The notes under the pieces were generated by a model. That model had not been told where the DNA came from and made no database searches. It saw nothing but the letters and a program-made list of their open reading frames with translations. DNA of 64,000 nt from Bathynomus jamesi (taxonomy: Eukaryota; Arthropoda; Malacostraca; Isopoda; Cirolanidae), in assembly GCA_023014485.1 (NCBI GenBank), contig JAJOZX010002577.1:134501-198500 (forward strand), in the 5' to 3' direction. Shown in pieces: positions 52,733 through 62,457 of this stretch (position 1 is its first letter; every line of letters starts with the position of its first letter). A program made the position numbers and the translations under genes.

Positions 52733-53676
52733 TATAAGCACACCGGACAAAAAATTAGTCACCCCTCTCAGAATGTACCTAATAACGTATGACGGCGCCT
52801 CTGGCCTTGATAACCGCACGAATCCGGCGAGTTTAGTATGCGGAGGTATGCCTGCTGGTTCAAATTCATCGTCACTGGAACGAGAGGGCCCATTTCGTGG
52901 TACGAGAAACATCCCCAGAACATCACGGAACCACCTCCAGCCTGAAGAACACCTTCGACGCATTCAGGATTAAAGCTTCATTGACCTGCGAGTACTCGTC
53001 GCCTCCCATCATTGGAGAACAAACAAAAACGGGACTCATCGGACCAAATTAACGTTTCCAATCTGCCGCAGTCCAGTTTTTGTGCCTCTGAGCCCATTTA
53101 TAACGTGCAATTGTGACTTGCTGTAACAGCGGCCTCTTCCGTGGTACCCTGCTCCAATGTCCATCGCATGCAGTTCTCGTCGCAATGTCCGTTCGGAAAT
53201 TGGTCGCTGGAGAACCTCATTGGTTCTTGGAGCAATTGTTCTCCGATTTGAAAACGAATTGCAGTTTACTAGACGAGAAACATGCGGCGGCCCCTATTGT
53301 CGAGAAATTGTTTCCCGGCCACAGTTACGCCGTCGATTGTCAGTTGATTGCGAACTACACCACTCTTTGTAAACTCGCTGGACAGTACGCGTTGACCAAC
53401 AAATGGGCTACTTCAGACATTTGTTGTCCGTGGGCTCTGCCAAAACACGATGGCTCCTTTTTGCCACTGAGTAACGTCTGCCTCACGACCCATTTTGCAG
53501 ACTATATCCAACACACACTTTGTTTCTTCACCACCTCACGAAACAGATCTGATCCTGTGTGCTACGTCACGCTACTTCTCACTTACCAATGCTACATCAG
53601 CGCCCTCTGTGTGACCTTGAACTTCCTACTATCTGTGCTATTAGGGGTGATTAATTTTTTGTCCGGTGTGCTTATA
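52733..53676 (-). mobile_element. Tc1-like element, second copy
   Basis: Same termini as 15177-16115 (AAGCACACCGGACAAAAAAT and inverse). Internal sequence is shared over most of its length, but this copy keeps a piece missing from the other and lacks a piece the other keeps. Confidence 0.85.
52750..53510 (-). pseudogene. Tc1 transposase pseudogene, second copy
   Basis: On the minus strand it reads, in broken frames, a helix-turn-helix start (near 53500-53350), the WKRVIWSDESRF-like first catalytic region (near 53070-53000) and then QAGGGSVMFWG-like sequence and GPLVPV (near 52940-52870). The C-terminal helix (ELRDRLMNEW) seen in the first copy is replaced by the end of the element. Many one-base deletions break the frame. 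Confidence 0.78.
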
Positions 53677-54287
53677 TGCCCATTTTCTGGCCTTTTTGGG
53701 AATGTGACATATTCTATTAACTTTTATATTTAAATTCAATTTGCCCAAAAATACTTAGGCTTTTAAATTTTTAACTAATTCGTTCAAACATTCCTTAACA
53801 TCCGTAGTGCGCATTATCTTGCAGTTGTGTGGCTATCACTGGCCATCCCTCAACACATTTCAAATATGGTTTCGCATACGTCGTTGGCAGATGCCCACCC
53901 GCCCCGGCCCCCTGTGGCCTCTCATTTACTTACTTGGAACCAAACTGGCATTCGCGCGATGTGAATGTTGTTTAAAATGTACACCTAATGCGAATAAGTC
54001 CTAATTAAGTGAGAATCTAGAATAATTACTAAAGTATCTGGCGAATGTATAATAAAATGGTTGACGCTAATGTGTGTTAGAACTTAGTCGGAACATTAAG
54101 GAAATACAAGTTGTTATACGTGGAAAAAAAAATTAAAGCATGAAAAGTGAGAGGAATCTTTTCTACAGTAAATTATCGTCATATCGTCGTTTAATGGAAT
54201 TTGAAGTTAAATTTAGCCTTTCATTTGTTTGTATTAGCATTTTTACTCGATATCACTCCATCACCCCCGCAAAGTATGGTAGACTGG
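53677..54287. other. No gene seen
   Basis: AT-rich. A 65-codon frame at 53807 has no protein-like features that I trust. Confidence 0.35.
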
Positions 54288-54767
54288 CAGTGGTGGGCAC
54301 GCGCAACAATTTTTGTAGCGCCGCAACCGCAACTCTGCTGAAATAGTTGCGCCGCAAGCGCAACCAAAAATGTTGCGCCGCAACTTTTTGCGGCGCAACT
54401 GCCCACCTTTGCATTTAACGTATATCTGCAGTGGTGGGCACGCGCAACAATTTTTGTAGCGCCGCAACCGCAACTCTGCTGAAATAGTTGCGCCGCACGC
54501 GCAAGCGCAACCCTTTTCAAAAAGTTGCGCCGCAAGCGCAACCAAAAATGTTGCGCCGCAACTTTTTGCGGCGCAACTTCCCACCTTTGCATTTAACGTA
54601 TATCTGCAGTGGTGGGCACGCGCAACAATTTTTGTAGCGCCGCAACCGCAACTCTGCTGAAATAGTTGCGCCGCACGCGCAAGCGCAACCCTTTTCAAAA
54701 AGTTGCGCCGCAAGCGCAACCAAAAATGTTGCGCCGCAACTTTTTGCGGCGCAACTGCCCACCTTTG
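54288..54767. repeat. Triplicated GCGCCGCAAC-rich foldback unit
   Basis: Units start at 54288, 54429 and 54607, each with CAGTGGTGGGCACGCGCAAC. They end GCAACTGCCCACCTTTG (CTTCCCACC in the second). The first two are followed by CATTTAACGTATATCTG. Each is internally palindromic (GTTGCGCCGC / GCGGCGCAAC). Units 2 and 3 have an extra CGCAAGCGCAACCCTTTTCA segment. It probably derives from a hAT MITE by tandem duplication. Confidence 0.82.
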
Positions 54768-55111
54768 TCTAAGACTGGTTGTGAACAAGGCCGGCGAGAG
54801 CTGCCACGGGCCCCGGGAAGGATTGGTAATGGGCCCCCCCCCCCCCGTTTACTCAATATTTTATTACGAATGTGTTTTGTGTACATAAGCAAACTGATTA
54901 CACGTCCAAGTCAATATTCACAACATACAGTATGAATAAGCAACTCTGAAGAAAATTAATTTTATTTTTTTAATCAATTATATTAATTCTATCACCATAC
55001 AATTTACAAATGCAGTACCAGTCAATGCAGGCAAGACAATTGTTAACCCAAGGTTAACTAAGGTTTTTGGTTAATCTAGGTTTTTGTTATATATAACATA
55101 CACACACATAC
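54768..55111. other. No gene seen; C-run
   Basis: A run of C lies at 54834-54846, then AT-rich sequence up to a mariner remnant. Confidence 0.35.
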
Positions 55112-55815
55112 AGGGTGTTTATAAAGTCCCTATCTATTTCAGTGAAAACGTAGCAAAAAGGTAAAATTCAATAATAATATAACAGAAGGCATATATTTAA
55201 TGCATACTTAAGCATATGATTCTACATGAGCACCATCAGTATCTCTACAGAGCTCGAATCTGTCAGCAGCATTGCGGAACACATTTTGGAGCATGACAGG
55301 GGTTATTTTTGTGACTGCTCTTACGATACGAGCACGTAAATGTCCCAGCTTCATTCAGATGGCATTTTAAACACCGTCGTCTTTCAACAAGATGGGGCAC
55401 CTTGTCATTAAGCAAACATTGTTCGGGAGTACCTAAATGAACGATTTCCAAATCGGTGAATCTAACGTGGAGGCAACAGGCCCTGGGCGGCTCGATCTCC
55501 TGACCTAACGTCCTTGGATTTCTTGGCATGGGGCTTTATCAAATCAAACGTCTATCAAACGAGGGTTACAGATCTGCAAGATTTAAGTGTTCGTATTGTA
55601 ACAGCAGTTACAAAAATAACCCCTGTCATGCTCCAAAATGTGTTCCGCAATGCTGCTGACAGATTCGAACTCTGTAGAGATACTGATGGTGCTCATATAG
55701 AATCAATCATATGCTTAAGTATTTATTAAATGTATGCCTTCTATTATATTGTTATTGAATTTTACCCTTTTTGCTAAGTTTTCACTGAAATAGATAGGGA
55801 CTTCATAAACACCCT
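55112..55815 (+). pseudogene. mariner-type remnant with foldback ends
   Basis: The termini are CAGGGTGTTTATAAAGTCCC and an inverse near-match. The plus strand reads VFQQDGAPCH-like and ARSPDLTSLDFLAWGF sequence, then TRVTDLQDLSVRIVTAVTKI and RFELCRDTDGAHIES up to TAA at about 55728, the C-terminal third of a mariner transposase. The left side is an inverted copy of the same C-terminal end, so the element is a foldback deletion derivative. The N-terminal DNA-binding region is absent. Confidence 0.8.
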
Positions 55816-57066
55816 CTATCTATCTATCTATCTATAACGAAAGAAACAGCACGACACATAATATTTGGGTGTAAAGGGCACTTCGCACGGTTAGAAAATC
55901 GTCGTCAAATCATCGTTGCGCGAAAAGTAAACAAAAGCCAAAAATGGATGGTAATAAATAGGAAAGATATTGATATTGTCATTTTGCGGCTTTAGTGTGA
56001 ATTGCACTAGATTATATAATCATGTTTAACCTATGGAGGAAAAAAAATTTAGAATTTGTGAAAGAATGGATTTCAAGGAAAATGAACAAGGCCACTTCTA
56101 AGAACCTTATTGGAGAATTAATGTAGACATCTATTACTGTTCTATAACCACCTAACTTTCAGCTACCTATAAGTTGTTGTTAGGATTAGACTTCGCATAA
56201 GTTTGGATATGTAGGCAGGATCTATACAGTAGATTTGGTCTGTAGATCATCATCATCATCTCGACATTCTAAACAACTAACAACCTAAATTAATTTAACC
56301 CACAATAACTTGATTAAATGATACGTCGTGAGAATGACGAACCCTACGTAGACCTATCGCAATAATGTCACTTTACTGAATTGTTTAATTATTATCGAAT
56401 TTAGTGAAGCTCTTAATATTCAATAAAATCCCAATCTATATTTTAAATTTAGAACAAGGAACAGTGGTTCTTTCTGAAAATTAAATTTTTCATATCATCC
56501 ACTGTACACACAATCTCATCAAACGCCAATGTGTAAATTTCCAGCGAATTTCTTTTAAGAATCAAGGTTTATTCCTCGAATTTGGAGGAATTGCGTTTTT
56601 TATTTCGGAGAAGTTTCAAAACAGGATATAAATGACGTCACGAAGTGTAAACAAACCAGAACAAACGCAAATGTGTTTGCGATAGAACCGTGACTCGCCG
56701 ATTCCTTTCTCTATTGTTTAACCTAAGATAACACCCTGATACCGATTAGTAATTAATGAAAGGAATTTTATATAATATTTCACCAACTAATTTTGGATTA
56801 GTTGAATGCACAAACTAAAAGAAATGTTATATTCACTTCTTTTAAATCAGACAATAAATGCACGATTATTTTCGTAATAGTTTGGGTATAAATTCTGCAC
56901 AAAATACAGTATTGCTATGCTACAAATTAATAAAACTGCGAGTCCTTTTTCGAACATTTTGTCTGGCCATTTCCATTCCAAGTATTTAAGGGGTTGATTT
57001 CCTAAGCGGGAATCAAGACCAGTTCCGACGACTTTCCGAACATTCCACCGTTTGACATCGCAGAAT
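55816..57066. other. Upstream region of peptide gene C, otherwise nothing seen
   Basis: AT-rich with no repeats or exons that I can support. GTATTTAAGGGG at about 56980-56992 may be the TATA element of peptide gene C. Confidence 0.4.
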
Positions 57067-58492
57067 ATGGCCAAGTTTTTCTTCATTCTCTTCCTTGGTG
57101 AGTAAAACATTCTTGTTTAGGAATCGGATAAGGAATAATTTCAGTGTGTAGAACAAGCTCTCATACGTTTAGTAACTTTGCAGACATTAAAATACTGTTC
57201 TTGTTTTCAGCAACAAAGTTCAAAAATTGTGTTTTCTCCAAGGCACAGAGAGGAGTTTGATGTGAAGATTAGTAATACGGTATCTAGATTCATAGTATGG
57301 TCGCGTGGCACATGTACGGAAAATATTGATCTAATAATTAATTATTAATCAGTATTATTTGAGTAATAATAATTATTAATAATTAGTGTATTGTGTATCA
57401 AACATGTTATGTAGCTTTTTTTATGTAGAAAGGAGGGGCCAAGGACGGGTGCCCGCAAAAATGCCCCCTTTATAAGAAAGGGCCAAAATCAACATCTCCG
57501 ATGTTTACAATGCTATTTTTTTTTTAATTTTTGAAAGATTGTGTAGCGTGTGAAATGTATGTGTGTAATGAAAAACAGAGGGAGAAGCGTGTGCTTGAGA
57601 GCATGCTGTTACTGTCTAAAAAAGGGACTAGTTATTAGTTATAGTTGCCGTTTCAAAAAAGTAATTAGTTATTTCAAGTTACTTTCGACATCATTTCTCA
57701 TGGTTTTAGCGATTCCTATAAAAGTACTTTCCTTGACAAGTGATACGTGCCAAGATTGTTTATTTCAAACTGATTGCGATTTAACGAATAAACAAGATTT
57801 TATCATATTAGCATCAGATATACGTTATCATTAACATTCCACTGTACACAATATGTACATCGAGCAAAGTTTGTGAAAAAAGTAGCTAACTTTTTGCCAT
57901 CACATACAAAAGTAACTTAGAAATTACAAATATCAATAATTTTTTTGTAACTAGTTACAGTTACTGAGCCGGAAAATGTAAGTAGTTACAGTTACTCAAA
58001 AAAATAACGATTACCTAGTAAATAGTTAAATTACAGCAGATGTAACGGGTAATATTAAAAAATAAAACGCGAGTACTTTTTTCCTATTTATTTTATTTTT
58101 GGAAAATTTCCTTGCGGAACAGCCTTAAAAAACTATCGGAGTCTTTAAATTACTTTTTGCAGAACAGTTTTTGAGTTAAGTGATTGAAAACAATTGATAT
58201 TTAATAACTTCATTATACAAACTTCTGATCAATTTGAATATAGGAATGATCACGCTTCATTGTACGTAATTTAACTTTTACGACAACCTTTTCAGCTCTC
58301 TTCACAATTGCATTTGGTCGAGACCTGAGCAGATATATTCCAGGGCGCCCCGTCCCTGAAGCTCCGCCCGGAATAATGGCCCTAAGTGGTGGTGGTTTGG
58401 CATACGAGGGAAGACTAACACCCGTCAACAATGGCTTCTACTATCGTGGCAAAAGAGATGCCAATCCAGCGCCCCATCCTCAGATCTCATAA
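57067..58492 (+). CDS. Short secreted peptide C (two exons), possible amidated peptide
   Basis: Exon 1 is 57067-57097 (MAKFFFILFL plus one base) with a perfect GTGAGT donor. The intron is 1198 bp, phase 1, and exon 2 is 58296-58492 after CCTTTTCAG, ending in TAA. The 75-aa product has a signal peptide of about 18 residues ending TIAFG. The mature chain begins RDLSRYIPGRPVPEAPPGIM, closely matching gene A (RDLDKYSPGPPVP ... APGIM). Unlike A and B it then has SGGGLAYEGRL, NNGFYYRGKRDA and a short proline tail. GKR is a classic amidation and dibasic cleavage signal, so a peptide ending FYYR-amide is possible. No cysteine. Function unknown; a neuropeptide or immune peptide precursor would fit the layout. 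Confidence 0.75.
57410..57490 (+). repeat. SINE fragment in intron of peptide gene C
   Basis: TTTTATGTAGAAAGGAGGGG and CCAAGGACGGGTGCCCGCAA match 47110-47215. Confidence 0.5.
57616..58037. repeat. TAACTAGTTAC-type element in intron of peptide gene C
   Basis: Both ends carry inverted ACTAGTTA/TAGTTACAGTTACT motifs like 50036-50785. No coding capacity; exact ends are not clear. Confidence 0.45.
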
Positions 58493-59291
58493 TGCAGGTG
58501 CAAAATTTCCAGACAAGGCCTCTCCCAAACCAAATTCAATCCCATACGAATGAAGGTTCATACAGCGTAAAACCTATTTTAAATGCTATTTATTACGCCA
58601 GTTTACGAAGTTCGTTTTAATTATTATTATAATCATCCAACTTCCTTTCCAAAATGGCGATTCTATTATTGATGCGATATAAAATTGTAATATAATCAGT
58701 AACCCAGATAGCAGAGAGACATCTGTTGGGCCAATGTTAGTATTTGATATATTCCAAATACCAACGTCGATCCTCGCTATCTGGACGATTAATATATTAT
58801 TATAACGAGTACAATACCTCTGGCGTTTACTTCAAATCTAACCAAATAATATTTCTTTCGAATTATCTATACACAATACTGCGCTACACCGTTTTGTTAA
58901 TTGCATAATCATGTCACTGTACTATGAGCCAGGAGGGTTCTGTGACAGAGGGAACCTATGCCATCATCTGAACGCGAAGGACGGTCACCCATGCAGCTAC
59001 TGAACAGACTTCACCTATAATAATTAATTTATTGGTAAAAATAAATATTTACAATTTTACAATTTATGATATTACAATCATTTTTAACAGAACATATTTT
59101 CTTCTGTGTAGTTTGGCCCTTAAGCTCTCGGTTTTACTGGGCTCTCAGATGAAAAAGAAATTACGAGCATTTCATATATAGATAGTTACTATTATAATAT
59201 AAAACAAATACTGCGGTTATGATTATGTAATATATAGAAATATGATTACGTATAAGATAACGCAAAGTTTATAGTTTTATACCTTCCTTAA
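58493..59291. other. No gene seen
   Basis: 3' flank of peptide gene C and AT-rich intergenic sequence. Confidence 0.4.
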
Positions 59292-59650
59292 CCTTGGTTT
59301 TGCTTCCGCCCGAATTGTTCATTCTGACGCGAGTCAGGCTTGTTGCTCCACCTTGGACCTACAGCTTAACGTGAAATCCGACCCACAACCCTCTACGGGG
59401 GTCAGAAATTACGAAGTCCTTGCCTGGACTCGATCTCAACCCTCCGATCAGCAGCAGCAGCAGCAGCAGTCCAGCGTCTTAACCCCCAGGCCACCCAGGG
59501 TATCAGAGGTACCCATTTATCTACCAACCTATTTTTTCTGGAAGGATGAACAACTGGGTAAGCTACGCGCCAACTGCTTTCGCCGGGAATCGAACCCGGC
59601 ACCGATGGACTCGTAGTCAGCGATACTTACCACCGCACCACCGATGCACA
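59292..59650 (-). repeat. tRNA-derived SINE, copy 2, with (CAG)n
   Basis: On the minus strand it begins CATCGGTGGTGCGGTGGTAA, then CTGACTACGAGTCC (an anticodon-arm-like ACG loop) and GGGTTCGATTCCCGGCG, a perfect B box. The head therefore looks like a tRNA-Arg(ACG)-type sequence. The body is shared with 47985-48275, and a (CAG)n of about seven units lies at 59449-59469. Confidence 0.8.
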
Positions 59651-60240
59651 TAGAGTAATTTTTTTTAGAAAACACACTTACAGTTAGTGCTCGAATTGAG
59701 TGGGGGGATGGCATCCCCCTTGTTATCTAAATAAAATGTGCCTTAAAAACAACTAAAAGTGAGGGAAAAAAAAATTCTGAGAACATAAGAAATAATTGCA
59801 TGAATCGATCATATTCTAATTAAAATAAATTATGGAGTGGATGTGAAGTTGTTATACGAGATTGTAAAACTGTAGTGTGTACTTGCGAAAATATATATTA
59901 TATAAATAGAAAACAGATTATTACTATGATTATGTATAAGGATTTCAAAAACTTGAAACTGTGGCACTTTGAAGTGTGATGAATATATTCCCATTTTCCC
60001 AAATGATGGGTAGTGAATACTCTTATTTTAGTTTCAAGTTAAATGTTAATTTTACCGTCTTGAATTTCGGAATAGTATAAATTCATTTTAAATTAGTTAC
60101 CCCATTATAATTCAATTGTGAACCACATTAATACTAATTTTATGTATACTATATTATTTTATTGTATGTAAACATAATTAATTATATATCACAATTGTCA
60201 GTTAATTATTTATATTCAAATATTTATTTTAATCTAATAC
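59651..60240. other. AT-rich; may include part of the gypsy 5' LTR
   Basis: No exon or repeat seen. The gypsy LTR start cannot be placed because the matching 3' LTR is outside the window. Confidence 0.35.
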
Positions 60241-60509
60241 CATGTCCATTTTACAAATAAATAATAGAAAACCAAAGGTTATATTTTCCACCTTTGGTAC
60301 TGTCGCAGTTTCGCCTAACGGACTCAATACGGCTAGTGAGATAATCACTGGTTGGCACTTAACTAGCGGCAGTGCTTATGGCTACATCATCCAGGTTAAC
60401 CTATACCGGATAGATGCGCTACGGTCCCAAGCCGTAGCTTGCCTAGGCCAACGACGACGACGACGTAAACCAACAATTGGTGACCCCGGAGCTGGATTAC
60501 CCCTTTTAC

Positions 60510-60735
60510 CCGAACGACTAGGACTAGACTGTAATGTCGTTCGTGCCCATCACCCCCTTCACCCGAACGACTAGGACTAGACTGTAATGTCGTTCGTGCC
60601 CATCACCCCCTTCACCCGAGCGACTAGGACCAGACTGTAACGTCGTTCGTGCCCATCACCCCCTTCACCCGAGCGACTAGGACCAGACTGTAATGTCGCT
60701 CGTGCCCTCTGCCCCTCACCCCTGCCCGTGCGCTC
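60510..60735. repeat. Tandem repeat in gypsy leader (about 57-bp units)
   Basis: Four units with CCCGAACGACTAGGACTAGA (GAGCGACTAGGACCAGA in later units), CTGTAATGTCGTTCGTGCCC and ATCACCCCCTTCA. They lie between the primer-binding site and the gag ATG. Confidence 0.88.
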
Positions 60736-60815
60736 TGTGCCTGCGCTCGTCTCAACCTCCACTCCTTCGTTGGGAACTTGTCGTCTTGCTTGTACGTCAG
60801 CAAGCATAGGAGAAG

Positions 60816-61580
60816 ATGCCTGACGACGCTGGTGCCATCTCCCACTTGAGCGTAAAGCTCCCCGTCTTCTGGCCGGGTGATCCATTTATTTGGTTCCACC
60901 AAGTGGAATCACAATTCAACTTGGGAAGGATCACCGCTAGCAGGACGAAATACGATCATGTTTTGTCCTCTCTACCAGCGAGCATCATCTCTGAAGTCCG
61001 TGACGTCATCGTATCTACTTCCACGAGTGAGGACCCGTACAACGATCTGAAGTCTGCCATCCTGTGCCGCACCACTGTCTCCGAGCGTGAGAAACTACAT
61101 CAGTTAATCTCAAAAGAAGAACTTGGAGACCGTAAGCCCACTCAAATGCTGAGGGCTATGCAGTGCGCTCTAGGCGAACGCGCACAAACCTTCGATAAGG
61201 ACATCTTTAGACAGTTGTTCTTGCAGAAACTTCCTCCATCAGCTCAGCGTGTCTTGGCCACTATGGATCCTGCTACTCCAGTTGATAAACTAGCAGAAAC
61301 TGCCGACAAAGTAGTGGAGATTGACACAGCTCCGGTCAACAACGTGAACACACAATCGGAACTGGAGTTGAAAGTGAAAGAGTTAAGTCAACAACTCAAC
61401 CACGTTTGTTCTCTGCTACAAAATCAACGGCAAAGAAGCCATTCTCGGTCAAGATTTACGAAGAGGCATCGTTCGAGTTCCGGGAAGATCTGCTTCTACC
61501 ACTCGAAATTTGGAAAGAAGGCTAGGAAGTGCATCTCCCCTTGCAATTTTTCGTCGGAAAACCCCAGCAGCGAGTCCTAA
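60816..61580 (+). CDS. gypsy gag polyprotein, 254 aa
   Basis: ATG-to-stop frame. FWPGDPFIWFHQVESQF (about residues 24-40) and KYDHVLSSLP are the capsid-domain start seen in arthropod gypsy elements. RQLFLQKLPPSAQRVLA (about 128-144) is the retrotransposon gag signature. A C-terminal basic stretch and ICFYHSKFGKKARKCISPC give the C-x..H-x..C pattern these elements have in place of a zinc knuckle. Gag packages the RNA into particles. This frame looks intact and ends in SSES before the protease in another frame, as is normal for gypsy. Confidence 0.85.
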   Translation: MPDDAGAISHLSVKLPVFWPGDPFIWFHQVESQFNLGRITASRTKYDHVLSSLPASIISEVRDVIVSTSTSEDPYNDLKSAILCRTTVSEREKLHQLISKEELGDRKPTQMLRAMQCALGERAQTFDKDIFRQLFLQKLPPSAQRVLATMDPATPVDKLAETADKVVEIDTAPVNNVNTQSELELKVKELSQQLNHVCSLLQNQRQRSHSRSRFTKRHRSSSGKICFYHSKFGKKARKCISPCNFSSENPSSES

Positions 61581-62457
61581 TGGCGTCTAGTACTCGCACT
61601 GCCAACCTGTTATTCATAAAGGACAGGAACTCTGGTGTCAATTTCTTGGTGATACCGGAGCGTCAGTCAGTGTATTCCCTCAAAAATCTGGTCATACGCA
61701 CTCGGAATCTCCGCCTCTATACGCTGCTAACGGTTCACGCATACCCACGTACGGTACTCAGTCGCGTGAACTAAACTTGGGCCTTCACCGATCCTTCAAG
61801 TGGATTTTCATCTGTGCTCAAGTGCGGCATCCCATAATCGGCGCTGACTTCCTCCAGCATTTCAAACTCCTGGTGGATCTTGACAAGCGACGCTTATGCG
61901 ACCAGGCCACACTGCTTTCTGTTCTTGCCAAACAGGTTGCCCTTCCGGACGCCTCGAACTCTGCACTTTCCCTCGTTCCCCCTAATTCCATGTACCAGTG
62001 CCTTTTCCAGCGATATCCAGGAATTCTTCAACCGATGCAGATGGGTGATACCATTAAGCACACCATTACCCATCACATTACAACAAAAGGTCCCCCTGTG
62101 TTTGCAAAACCCAGACGTCTTGCCCCGGACAAACTGAAAGCTGCCAAATCGGAATTCCAGCTTATGATGGATCTTGGGATAATAAGACCTTCCAAAAGCA
62201 GTTGGTCCTCTCCCCTACACCTGGTCCAGAAGAAGTCAGGAGACTGGAGACCATGTGGGGATTACCGGTTTTTGAATTCGACAACCATCCCGGACCGATA
62301 TCCGGTACCAAATGTCCAAGACTTTACTTCTCTTCTCCACGGCAAATCTATCTTCAGTAAAATAGATCTCGTTAAGGCTTTCCACCACATTCCCGTAGAG
62401 CCTTCGGATATTCCCAAGACTGCAGTTTGTACACCATTTGGGTTATTCGAATTTTGA
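61580..62457 (+). pseudogene. gypsy protease and N-terminal RT, frameshifted
   Basis: [15 protein letters not shown], the protease start, is read in one frame to 61650. The active site [10 protein letters not shown] begins at 61651 in the next frame, so one base is missing between them. The second frame continues through [12 protein letters not shown], an RT start with [28 protein letters not shown] (about 62224-62271) and [14 protein letters not shown] (palm, first D), and ends at a TGA at 62455 in PFGLFEF. There too one base is missing relative to the family. The two breaks would stop a full pol product. Confidence 0.83.

Noticed and set aside
53113..53733. 206-codon plus-strand ORF
   Set aside because: It reads the antisense of a Tc1 transposase pseudogene and runs into the terminal repeat.
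53807..54004. 65-codon ORF
   Set aside because: No start context, homologue or splice signals; probably chance.
59570..59650. A functional tRNA-Arg gene
   Set aside because: The tRNA-like head has a good B box but is joined to a repeated SINE body, and a copy at 47985-48275 shares it. The acceptor stem does not close convincingly.
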